Of a stretch of 50,949 nucleotides of DNA, positions 22,014 through 30,410 are shown in pieces. The position numbers and the translations under genes were made by a program. The notes under the pieces were generated by a model. That model searched no databases. It was not told the origin of the DNA and saw only the letters and a list, made by a program, of their open reading frames with translations. Source of the stretch: an uncultured Prochlorococcus sp. (GTDB lineage: Bacteria > Cyanobacteriota > Cyanobacteriia > PCC-6307 > Cyanobiaceae); contig CACJNU010000012.1 of NCBI GenBank assembly GCA_902594875.1, positions 1-50,949 of the forward strand, given 5' to 3'. The number at the start of each line of letters is the position of its first letter. Position 1 is the stretch's first letter.

Positions 22014-22024
22014 TTTTCAAAATC

Positions 22025-22525
22025 ATGAAAGTTGAAGAATTAGAAAAATTAGCAGGTTCCATTGGATTATTAATTAAAATTCAAGTTAGAGAAACTATCG
22101 GATTATGTTTCTTTAGAATCGTGATTGCAGAACAGAGAGATAACATAATTAAGATTTGGGCCGAAATGAAAGGTTGGACTTATTTAAATAAACAAGGTAT
22201 TCAACTTGATACATTAATAATCCTTAGTAAAGCTCCTGCTTTTGTTTCGGAATTAATATGGGCAACAACTATGGCTTGGGCAATTGAAAAAAAATCAAGC
22301 AACAAAGTAAGACTTTTAGCTATTTTTGATAGCGAAGGATATAGTAAAAAACTTGTAAGGTATTTCAAGTTAATAGGATTCAAAATTGTCAAAGAAGTTG
22401 GTTCTAGCCCAGTAGATCTTTTATTAAGATTGGTTTGGGGAGGTGCAGGTACTCTTATGAATGGAGAATGTTTTTTCATATTGAAGAGACTTGAAAAGAA
22501 ACTCTCTTTAATTGAAGAAAGTTAA
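22025..22525 (+). CDS. Conserved protein, possibly GNAT-like
   Basis: A 166-residue soluble protein, apparently conserved in cyanobacteria. The C-terminal half (RLLAIFDSEGYSKKLVRYF then KLIGFKIVKEVG) resembles the last strand-helix-strand of GNAT acetyltransferases. The acetyl-CoA loop is not clear, so an enzyme activity cannot be claimed. It is the last gene of the lysA-led run. Its stop codon shares the TTAA tetranucleotide with the stop of the convergent lipA. Confidence 0.75.
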   Translation: MKVEELEKLAGSIGLLIKIQVRETIGLCFFRIVIAEQRDNIIKIWAEMKGWTYLNKQGIQLDTLIILSKAPAFVSELIWATTMAWAIEKKSSNKVRLLAIFDSEGYSKKLVRYFKLIGFKIVKEVGSSPVDLLLRLVWGGAGTLMNGECFFILKRLEKKLSLIEES

Positions 22526-23421
22526 CCCGCGTGATAACTACTTCTAACTAAAGGGCCAGAAGATACTTTTTTGAATCCTAATTCCTTAGAGAAGCGATAT
22601 AAATATTCAAACTCTGATAGATCCCAATATTTCTTAACTGCCAAATGATTGAATGAGGGTCTTAAATATTGGCCAATTGTAATTTGATCACAATCTATTT
22701 TTTTAAGATCATAAATTGTATTTTTTATTTCATCCAATGTTTCCCCAAGTCCTAACATAATGCCTGATTTGGTTTGAATATGAGGAGCAATATCCTTTGA
22801 CTTTTTTAATAAACTAAGGGATTTTTCATAATTTGCGCCTCTCCTAACTTCTTTTTGCAGTCTTTCAACAGTTTCAAGATTATGATTAAAGCATATTGGA
22901 TCTTTTTCTAAAATCATCTTCAATCTCTCAGTCTGAAGGTTATTTGTTTCATCAAGATTTTTGCCTCCACCCCATAAATCAGGAGTTAAAACTTCAATTT
23001 TAATTGTTGAATCAATTTTTCTAATCTCATCAATTGTAGATATAAATAAATTTGCACCATGATCAGGTAGATCGTCTCTTGCTACAGATGTCAAAACAAC
23101 ATATTTCAAATTTAGTACTTTCACTGCTTCAGCAACTTGAGTACATTCATCAATATTAATAGAACTAGGTCTCCCTTTATTTACCTGACAAAAAGCACAT
23201 GAACGAGAACATATCGATCCACCCAGTAAGAAGGTGGCTGTTCCTGAGGCATAACATTCTGCTCTATTTGGACATCTTGCTTCTTCACAAATAGTATGAA
23301 TATTTGATTTTTTGATAAGTGTTTGTATTTTTTCGAATTCTGAAGCTTTACTAATAGGAAATTTAATCCAAGAAGGAAGTCTTAAGATTTTTTCTTTCTT
23401 GATTAGATTATTTTCTCTCAA
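22522..23421 (-). CDS. lipA: Lipoyl synthase
   Basis: A radical-SAM enzyme inserting two sulfurs into protein-bound octanoate, needed by 2-oxoacid dehydrogenases and the glycine cleavage system. Both clusters are visible. The auxiliary site is CEEARCPNRAEC and the SAM site is CSRSCAFC (CxxxCxxC). The C-terminal SSGPLVRSSYHAG holds the conserved serine. It is 299 residues and follows recR by 3 bp. Confidence 0.97.
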   Translation of the reverse strand: MRENNLIKKEKILRLPSWIKFPISKASEFEKIQTLIKKSNIHTICEEARCPNRAECYASGTATFLLGGSICSRSCAFCQVNKGRPSSINIDECTQVAEAVKVLNLKYVVLTSVARDDLPDHGANLFISTIDEIRKIDSTIKIEVLTPDLWGGGKNLDETNNLQTERLKMILEKDPICFNHNLETVERLQKEVRRGANYEKSLSLLKKSKDIAPHIQTKSGIMLGLGETLDEIKNTIYDLKKIDCDQITIGQYLRPSFNHLAVKKYWDLSEFEYLYRFSKELGFKKVSSGPLVRSSYHAG

Positions 23422-23424
23422 AAT

Positions 23425-24024
23425 CTAATTTAGTTTTGTTCTGCCTTCTAAGGCCCTTGCAAGTGTAACTTCATCCACATATTCAAGTTCACTGCCCATT
23501 GGGAGCCCATATGCAATCCTCGTAACTTTAGTAAAAGGGGCTAACAATTTTCCAATATAAAGACTTGTTGTATCTCCCTCAACACTTGGGGTCAATGCCA
23601 ATATGATCTCATCTATTTCAGACTTACTAACTCTTTCTACCAAGCTTCTTATTTCTAAGAGTTCGGGGCCAACAGAATCCATTGGGGATATTAAACCACC
23701 AATAACATGGTAAACACCTTTAAATTCTCTGGCGCGCTCCAAAGCCAGCAAATCTTTAGTTTCTGCTACTACACAGATTAGTTTTTGATTTCTTTCAGTA
23801 TTTCTACAAATTTCGCATTCATCTTCCGAAGTCAAATTGAAACATTTTTTGCAACGACCAACATTACTATGAGCTTCTAACAAAGCCTTTGAAAATTCTC
23901 TTATTGTACTTTCAGGTTGTTTTAAAATAAACAGGGCTAATCGTTGCGCTGTTCTTGGACCAATCCCTGGGAATTTTTCAAAATGACCGATTAATTTTGA
24001 AAGTGGTTTGGTATAAGTAATCAA
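23425..24024 (-). CDS. recR: Recombination mediator protein RecR
   Basis: Acts with RecF/RecO to load RecA on gapped DNA. At 199 residues it has the usual length. An N-terminal HhH ([13 protein letters not shown]) is followed by the four-cysteine zinc finger (CKKC...CEIC). A TOPRIM domain with [16 protein letters not shown] and the C-terminal [20 protein letters not shown] segment complete it. It is the first gene of the recR-lipA pair. Confidence 0.97.
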   Translation of the reverse strand: MITYTKPLSKLIGHFEKFPGIGPRTAQRLALFILKQPESTIREFSKALLEAHSNVGRCKKCFNLTSEDECEICRNTERNQKLICVVAETKDLLALERAREFKGVYHVIGGLISPMDSVGPELLEIRSLVERVSKSEIDEIILALTPSVEGDTTSLYIGKLLAPFTKVTRIAYGLPMGSELEYVDEVTLARALEGRTKLN

Positions 24025-24127
24025 AATTAAACTATTTCTAGAGATAATTTAGACGCAAAATTCCGAATTGCCATAATTGTTTGCTTTTAATGTCTTATTA
24101 TGTTTTTAGTTAGTAATTTCAAACAAA

Positions 24128-24685
24128 ATGAAAAATATTAAATTTAACCCTTTCAAATATTTATTTTTGGTTTTTTTGTGCTTAACGCTGAGTGCTTGTA
24201 GTGGCGGACTAAATGCGGGATTAGAAGCTTATCAAAGTCCAGATGGTAGATATGCTTTTTTGTATCCAACAGGATGGACTAGAGTAAAAGTCGATGGAGG
24301 ACCTGAAATTATTTATCATGATTTAATAAATAGTAATGAGACCTTAAGTTTAGTTATTTCTGATGTCAATAAAGAGATTCAACTAGAGCAATTAGGAAGC
24401 CCAAGTGAAGTAGGTCAAACATTAATTGATAAAGTCATTGCTCCCGAAGGCTCAGGAAGAGAGGTAAAACTTATAAATGCCAATAAGAGGGAGGCATCCA
24501 ATCATATTTTCTATGATTTAGAGTATGAATTAAATTTAAATCAAAAGGCAAGACATGAATTAGCTACTGTCGTAATTGATAGAGGAACACTTTACACTTT
24601 CGCTGTGGGAACAAATGAAGAAAGATGGAATAAAGTTGACGGTATGTTTAGTAACGTAATTGAATCATTTAACTTCTTAATATAG
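24128..24685 (+). CDS. psbP: PsbP-like lipoprotein (CyanoP)
   Basis: A 185-residue lumenal photosystem II-associated lipoprotein. A signal peptide ends in the lipobox LSAC with Cys24 as the lipid-attachment site. The mature domain starts with the PsbP hallmark YQSPDGRYAFLYPTGW and ends with the conserved final strand-helix (NVIESFNFLI). In cyanobacteria this protein is thought to assist PSII assembly rather than oxygen evolution directly. It is convergent with the ABC transporter gene. Confidence 0.93.
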   Translation: MKNIKFNPFKYLFLVFLCLTLSACSGGLNAGLEAYQSPDGRYAFLYPTGWTRVKVDGGPEIIYHDLINSNETLSLVISDVNKEIQLEQLGSPSEVGQTLIDKVIAPEGSGREVKLINANKREASNHIFYDLEYELNLNQKARHELATVVIDRGTLYTFAVGTNEERWNKVDGMFSNVIESFNFLI

Positions 24686-24699
24686 TTTAGAAATTCATA

Positions 24700-26472
24700 C
24701 TAGATTCCCACTTGAACATTCCACAAATCAGCATATATTTTGTTCTGATCTAATAGTTTTTCATGTTTTCCGCTTTCAACTATTTTACCTTTATCAATAA
24801 CTACAATATTATCTGCATTTTTTATAGTGCTTAATCTATGAGCTATTACTATAGTTGTTCTTTCTTTTGTGATTTTAGATAACGATTTTTGAATTAAAGC
24901 CTCTGTTTCATTATCAACTGAAGCTGTAGCTTCATCTAATATTAATATTGGAGCATCCTTTAAAACAGCTCTCGCCAAGGCAATTCTTTGACGTTGCCCT
25001 CCTGAGAGCCTTTGCCCCCTTTCCCCCACTATAGTTTTATAACCATCTGGTAATTGTCCAATAAATTTATGAGCTTCTGCAATCTTTGAAGCTTTGATAA
25101 TATCTTTAAGACTTGGGTTGATTGAACCATAAGCAATATTTTCTTGTACACTGCCATGAAATAAATAAGTTTCTTGACTTACTAAAGAAATACACTTTCT
25201 TAAATCCCTCAAATTTATTTTTTTAATAGGAATGCCATCCAAGGTTATTGACCCATTATTACTATCATAAATCCTAAGAAGTAGTTTTATTACCGTACTT
25301 TTACCAGAACCTGTTAAACCAACAATTCCTAATGTTGAGTTATTTTCAATTTTGAAATTTATGTTTTTTAAAGTTAAATCTCGTCCAGGATAATTAAAAT
25401 TTACATTATTAAAAATAATTTCTCCTTTGATATCTTTAGGTTCAATTTTAATTTTTCCATCTTTTATTTTTATAGGTGTGTCTATCAGATCAATTACTCT
25501 ATCTATTGAAGCCATAGATCTCTGAAAATCATCTAAAACATGCCCCAAAGTAGTTAAAGGCCATAATAGTCTTTGCGTAATAAAAACTAAAAAACTATAA
25601 GTTCCTACATCAAGTGTCTTATTCCAAGTTTGGAAACCTCCAATTAATAGAATCGCAATAAAAGCAAATAAGATTGCAAATCTTATGAGAGGGATAAAAG
25701 CAGAAGATAATTTTATTGCAGCCTTATTACTTCTTTGATAATCAAGACTTTGTTTATTTAATCTATTTAGTTCCCATTTTTCTTTAGTAAAACTTTTTAT
25801 GGTTAGAATTCCACTTAAATTATTATTAAGTCTTGATGCCAGCAGTCCAGCTTTATTTCTAACATCTCTATATTTTGGAGCAAGCTTTCTTTGAAAATTA
25901 ATTGATCCTAAAAATATGATTGGAATAGGGAAAAAAGCAAATAAAGCGATTTTTGGAGCAACAAAAATCATAGTGCCCCCAATTATTAAGACAGTTATAA
26001 ATAACTGAATAATCTGATTAGCCCCTTGGTCTAGAAATCTCTCGAGTTGATTTATATCATCATTCAAAATAGATAATAGTCTTCCAGTATTATCATTTTC
26101 AAAAAAATCCATATCTAATTCCTGGATATGCTCATAAGCTTTAATTCTTAATTTATGTTGCGATAGCTGAGCTAAATTTCTCCATAAAATCGAATATAAA
26201 TATTCAAAGGAGGATTCACCAGACCAAACTATTCCTGAAGCAAATGCAAGAAAAATCAATTGTGTGGGTACTTCCTTTATCCCAAAACCAGCAATCCATG
26301 AATTCTGTTCTTTTACAACGATATCAACTGCAAGACCAATTATTACAGGAGGAGCTAAATCTAATATTTTATTAATTATGGAACTAAGAAAAGCAAAAAA
26401 TAGTAACCTTCTTTCTTCAATAAGATTTAAATAAAGTTTAATTATTGGATTTTGATTGTTCTTAGACCTCAT
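24700..26472 (-). CDS. ABC exporter, fused permease-ATPase (MsbA-like)
   Basis: A half-transporter of 590 residues. The N-terminal transmembrane domain (about 20-310) has six hydrophobic helices. The C-terminal ATPase carries Walker A GLTGSGKST, Q-loop LVSQETYLF, signature LSGGQRQRIA, Walker B ILILDEATASVD and the H-loop IAHRLST. It is expected to work as a homodimer exporting lipid or another hydrophobic substrate. The substrate is not determinable. It is preceded by a small secreted protein gene with a 10-bp gap. Confidence 0.92.
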   Translation of the reverse strand: MRSKNNQNPIIKLYLNLIEERRLLFFAFLSSIINKILDLAPPVIIGLAVDIVVKEQNSWIAGFGIKEVPTQLIFLAFASGIVWSGESSFEYLYSILWRNLAQLSQHKLRIKAYEHIQELDMDFFENDNTGRLLSILNDDINQLERFLDQGANQIIQLFITVLIIGGTMIFVAPKIALFAFFPIPIIFLGSINFQRKLAPKYRDVRNKAGLLASRLNNNLSGILTIKSFTKEKWELNRLNKQSLDYQRSNKAAIKLSSAFIPLIRFAILFAFIAILLIGGFQTWNKTLDVGTYSFLVFITQRLLWPLTTLGHVLDDFQRSMASIDRVIDLIDTPIKIKDGKIKIEPKDIKGEIIFNNVNFNYPGRDLTLKNINFKIENNSTLGIVGLTGSGKSTVIKLLLRIYDSNNGSITLDGIPIKKINLRDLRKCISLVSQETYLFHGSVQENIAYGSINPSLKDIIKASKIAEAHKFIGQLPDGYKTIVGERGQRLSGGQRQRIALARAVLKDAPILILDEATASVDNETEALIQKSLSKITKERTTIVIAHRLSTIKNADNIVVIDKGKIVESGKHEKLLDQNKIYADLWNVQVGI

Positions 26473-26482
26473 AAAATAACAA

Positions 26483-26776
26483 TTAAATTTTTCTTTTATG
26501 ATTTAATTTTTCTTTAGTTTCTAATTTACATTTTGTTTTTGCATCTTGATGATTTAAGGTTTTTGTAAATTCATCGTAATAACAATCACAAGTTTCATTT
26601 GCAATTTCCTCACTATATACCATTTCAGCTTTCAAAATCTCCTCTTTGACACTCTTAAGACAAAATAATTTTATGATTGAATTGTCTTTCGTTTGAGCTA
26701 GATAGTGACTATCAAAAGAATTGAATAGGATTATCAGATTCACAAAAATAAAGAATTTATATTTGCTAGCTTTCAT
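26483..26776 (-). CDS. Small secreted cysteine-containing protein, unknown
   Basis: A 97-residue protein with a hydrophobic signal peptide (about 7-28) and a polar Lys/Glu-rich mature part. Four cysteines (in FCLKS, ETCDCYY and KCKLE) could form two disulfides. I recognise no family. It sits 9 bp downstream of the DEAD-box helicase and 10 bp upstream of the ABC exporter, so it is likely expressed with one or both. That position does not establish a function. Confidence 0.65.
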   Translation of the reverse strand: MKASKYKFFIFVNLIILFNSFDSHYLAQTKDNSIIKLFCLKSVKEEILKAEMVYSEEIANETCDCYYDEFTKTLNHQDAKTKCKLETKEKLNHKRKI

Positions 26777-26785
26777 TATCTTTAC

Positions 26786-28567
26786 CTAGTTTCTGACTTT
26801 AATTCTTTTTAATTTATTTTTAGTTTCTCTATGCAGATCTCTGGGTAAATCTACCAAACTGTAATCATTAAAAATCTGTATTTTACCTATGGATCTACCA
26901 TTTATATTAGTTGAATTACAGATAGAGGATATAATATTAGCAACTCTAACCCCATCAAATTTACCAAAGTTAAATTTATAGGTTTCAAAAGAATCATTTT
27001 GATAATTATTTCTTCTATTTGAATTTCTCATACGATTATTACTATTTCTATTTGATCTATTTCGATCAGTATTATTTTGTTTATGAATCCAAGAATCATC
27101 TTCATTAACAAAAAATGATTTATTACCTATTACTAAATTAATCGCCGCCATTGCAATATTTGAGTCATCCATAGAGTATTTTTCTTTTAAATTATCCAGG
27201 ACATCAATAATCAAAGCTTTATTTTCTTCATTTTCATCTTTAGCTAAAGAACTCTCATTAATATTCTTTATAAGTTTCTCCATCCTTTTTTCATTTATTA
27301 TTTTATTACTTGGTATATTAATTTCTTCAATCTTAGTTCTTGTTGAGTTTTCTAAGTTTCTTAGAAAATGTTTTTCTCTTTGATTAACAAATAAAATTGC
27401 TTCACCAGATCTGCCTGCCCTTCCAGTTCTTCCAATTCTATGAGTATATGTTTCCTTATCAAAAGGAAAATCGTAATTAACAACTAGTTTTATCCTCTCA
27501 ACATCTAATCCTCTAGCAGCGACATCAGTTGCGACAAGGATATTGATAAATCCTTTTTTTAATCTATCTACAGTATTTTCTCTTTGATTTTGAGGTATAT
27601 CTCCATTAAGTACTGCCACAGTATGTCCTGAATTCTCTAGAGCTTCAGCTATTGAAGTAGTAAGTAGTTTTGTCCTTACAAAAATTATTACACCCTCGTT
27701 ATTAAGTTCTAATATTCTTTTTAAAGCATCTAACTTATGATGTCTTTGTACATATAGAAACTTTTGCGAAATTAATTGAGTTTCTTTTTTGACACTTTTG
27801 ATTAATATTTCGGCAGGATCATTTAAATATTTTTTTGCTATATTTCTTATCTCACCAGGCATTGTTGCTGAAAACAATACCATCTGCTTATTTTCCGGAA
27901 GTCGATCTATTATCCATTCAATATCTTCAAGAAAACCCATATTTAACATTTCATCTGCCTCATCTAAAACAAGACAATTTATATCTTTAATTTTAAAAGT
28001 CCCCTGCCTTATATGATCCATTATTCGGCCTGGGGTCCCAACTACTACGTCAACTTTTCTTTTTAATGCAGAAATTTGATTTCGATAGTCGGTACCTCCA
28101 TATATTGCAACCGTCTTAAAATTAGTTGATTCAGAACTATAACTTTTAAAAGATTCTGCCACTTGAGTTGCTAATTCTCTTGTAGGAGTCATAACTAAAA
28201 CCTTGGCATTTAATTCTTTATTATCTGTAAGTTTTTCTATTAATGGTAATGCGAAAGCTGCAGTCTTTCCCGTTCCTGTTTGTGCTTGGCCTAGTAAATC
28301 CCTGCCTAACATTAGTTCGGGAATTGCAGCTTTTTGGATGGGAGTTGGATTTTTATATCCTTTATTTATTAACGAGTTTAAGATCGATTGATTAAAACCA
28401 AAATCGAGAAATCCATTCTCATTATCATCTCCTTTAGATACTTCCAATAATTGAGATTCAATTTCTTTTTTGTTATCTAAGTCCTTCAACTCTAGTAGGG
28501 AAGAATCCTCATTCTTGGACTTTTCCTGCTCACTACCAAGAGATTTACTATCTTTTTTTAAAGCCAT
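26786..28567 (-). CDS. deaD: DEAD-box ATP-dependent RNA helicase (DeaD/CsdA type)
   Basis: An RNA helicase of 593 residues acting in ribosome assembly and RNA decay, in many bacteria cold- or redox-responsive. It has the Q-motif PTPIQKAAIP, motif I AQTGTGKT, Ia PTRELA, DEAD box VLDEADEML, SAT (FSATMP) and motif VI HRIGRTGRAGR. After an Asn/Arg-rich linker it ends in a DbpA-type RNA-binding domain (VRVANIISSICNSTNI). A perfect 10-bp hairpin ends 4 nt before its ATG (28572-28600), and recD lies upstream on the same strand. Confidence 0.96.
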   Translation of the reverse strand: MALKKDSKSLGSEQEKSKNEDSSLLELKDLDNKKEIESQLLEVSKGDDNENGFLDFGFNQSILNSLINKGYKNPTPIQKAAIPELMLGRDLLGQAQTGTGKTAAFALPLIEKLTDNKELNAKVLVMTPTRELATQVAESFKSYSSESTNFKTVAIYGGTDYRNQISALKRKVDVVVGTPGRIMDHIRQGTFKIKDINCLVLDEADEMLNMGFLEDIEWIIDRLPENKQMVLFSATMPGEIRNIAKKYLNDPAEILIKSVKKETQLISQKFLYVQRHHKLDALKRILELNNEGVIIFVRTKLLTTSIAEALENSGHTVAVLNGDIPQNQRENTVDRLKKGFINILVATDVAARGLDVERIKLVVNYDFPFDKETYTHRIGRTGRAGRSGEAILFVNQREKHFLRNLENSTRTKIEEINIPSNKIINEKRMEKLIKNINESSLAKDENEENKALIIDVLDNLKEKYSMDDSNIAMAAINLVIGNKSFFVNEDDSWIHKQNNTDRNRSNRNSNNRMRNSNRRNNYQNDSFETYKFNFGKFDGVRVANIISSICNSTNINGRSIGKIQIFNDYSLVDLPRDLHRETKNKLKRIKVRN

Positions 28568-28571
28568 TTTA

Positions 28572-28600
28572 AATGCCTAATAATCTTCTGATTAGGCATT
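28572..28600 (-). promoter_or_regulatory. Hairpin masking the ribosome-binding region of the DEAD-box helicase mRNA
   Basis: The arms AATGCCTAAT (28591-28600 on the reverse strand) and ATTAGGCATT (28572-28581) pair perfectly over 10 bp around a 9-nt loop. The only Shine-Dalgarno-like bases (AGG, 28576-28578) are in the 3' arm, 8 nt before the ATG. There is no U-tract after it, so it is not an intrinsic terminator. The location argues for translational control by folding, possibly relieved by the helicase or by temperature (inference). Confidence 0.7.
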
Positions 28601-28705
28601 CAACAAATATCTAAATTAACTTAAATTGTTGATTAGCCTTACAGAGCCGAATTATTAATCTAACATCCTGTGGCTAATATATTACTAATTTCTCAAAAAT
28701 AAAAT

Positions 28706-30409
28706 TTAATTTAAATAATATATATTTAAATATTTTTTCGCTCTTGTAACAGCAGTATAAAATAACCTTCTTTCAAAATTATCTTTGCACAAGATATTTT
28801 GATTATCTTTTTTTTCTTTCACAGCATATTGATTTCTTCTGTGTTTTTGTGACCACAAAATACTAACTTTCTCAGATTCACTTCCTTGAGATTTATGAAT
28901 AGTTATGGCTATTGCTGGTACAACATTTTCTAAATTAGATGGATCAATTAATGCGACGATTTCTTCGTTATTATCATTAAATTTTCTAAAAAGATATTTT
29001 CTTTTATTTTTTAAACCTATAAGTACTCCGATATCCCCATTTGACAATCCAAGTTCATTATTATTTTTAGTACACATGATCGGAAAACCCTCTTTAAGAG
29101 TTTTAAGGTCATAGGGTTTTTTTTGACCAAAAACAATTTCATTCAAATATTCAACACTCCATATTCCGGAATTTTTTTCGCATAAAATCAAGTGGCTTTG
29201 TAAATCCAGAAATATCTTATCTACTAAATCTTTTTCATTAAGCAATAAATTATCAATACTCTCATCAAATATATATTTTTTTTTACTTAAATTTGAAGTT
29301 GATATATTTAACTGTTTTAGATGACTTGCAATCGAAAATAATAGATCTTTTGGAATATCTTTTTCTCTACTCTTTGAAATAGTAATTTCTTTTGAATTGT
29401 TATCTTTTTCTAATTCTTTTATCTTTTGATTAAGTAAAGAAAAATCATTATTAAATATTAAACTGCTAATTAATGCAATATCTCCAATATTTCTATAAGT
29501 TTTTTCTAAATTTACTACACAAGATTTAATTGAACTATTATTGGAATATTCAAACAAATAATTCCATATAGAACAGTTATTTACTGGAGACAATTGATTT
29601 TTATCTCCAACTAAAATAATTTTACAGTCCTTTGCTAGCAAATTTAAAACTGATTCAATTAAATCGATATTAACCATTGACATTTCATCAATTATGAAAA
29701 TATCAAGCTCTTTTAGTTTGAATTTCAACTTAAGAGATTTATTTTGAGAATTTAAAATCCATCTATGTAAAGTTTGAAATTCTATTTGGTCTAGAAATTT
29801 GCTAAGGTAAATATTTTTTTTATCATTAAGAGCTTCTTTTAAACGAGATGTAGCTTTACCAGTTGGAGCAGATAAACCAATATTTAAAAAGTTATCAATT
29901 TGAAGGAGTTCTAGTATTAACTTTATTATTAAAGTTGTTTTACCCGTACCTGGTCCTCCTTGAAGGAAAACTAAGTTTGAATATTTAAATATATTTTTTA
30001 TTTGATCAATTTTATAATCATCTTTATAAATTATTGAGTTCATTAAATTATCTATATTTATTTTTTTTAGAAATGAATTAATAACTCTTTCTATTTTTTT
30101 TGACCATTTTGATAAGGATAATTTTCTATTTACTAATACGAATGGAGAATGAAGGGAACCAATCAAACCAGTATTTTTTAGAACATCTATATGTTTATTG
30201 GGCCAGCCTTCTTCTAATAATTCAAAGATTATTAAACTATTATCAACATCAATAATAGTTTCTCCATTTTTTTCAAACTCTAATAAAATTCTTATTACAT
30301 CTTTTACGAAATTTCCATATTTTTTTTCACTAAATTTAAAAATCCCTAAGATTAAGTTAAATATATGATCGTATTGGAACTTTTCAATATCTGTAGTAGT
30401 TTTAGTCAT
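28706..30409 (-). CDS. recD: Exodeoxyribonuclease V subunit alpha (RecD helicase)
   Basis: A 5'-3' SF1B helicase subunit of RecBCD, 567 residues. Walker A QGGPGTGKTT is at 150-159, Walker B is IIDEMSMVN, and GDKNQLSPVN is helicase motif III. The C-terminal TIHKSQGSESEKV and YTAVTRAKK carry motifs V and VI. It starts 1 bp downstream of recB. It is shorter than typical gammaproteobacterial RecD, mainly in the N-terminal part. Confidence 0.93.
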   Translation of the reverse strand: MTKTTTDIEKFQYDHIFNLILGIFKFSEKKYGNFVKDVIRILLEFEKNGETIIDVDNSLIIFELLEEGWPNKHIDVLKNTGLIGSLHSPFVLVNRKLSLSKWSKKIERVINSFLKKINIDNLMNSIIYKDDYKIDQIKNIFKYSNLVFLQGGPGTGKTTLIIKLILELLQIDNFLNIGLSAPTGKATSRLKEALNDKKNIYLSKFLDQIEFQTLHRWILNSQNKSLKLKFKLKELDIFIIDEMSMVNIDLIESVLNLLAKDCKIILVGDKNQLSPVNNCSIWNYLFEYSNNSSIKSCVVNLEKTYRNIGDIALISSLIFNNDFSLLNQKIKELEKDNNSKEITISKSREKDIPKDLLFSIASHLKQLNISTSNLSKKKYIFDESIDNLLLNEKDLVDKIFLDLQSHLILCEKNSGIWSVEYLNEIVFGQKKPYDLKTLKEGFPIMCTKNNNELGLSNGDIGVLIGLKNKRKYLFRKFNDNNEEIVALIDPSNLENVVPAIAITIHKSQGSESEKVSILWSQKHRRNQYAVKEKKDNQNILCKDNFERRLFYTAVTRAKKYLNIYYLN

Positions 30410-30410
30410 T

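Noticed and set aside
28572..28600. Intrinsic terminator of the recBCD unit
   Set aside because: No U-tract follows on the reverse strand, and the stem sits against the deaD start codon.
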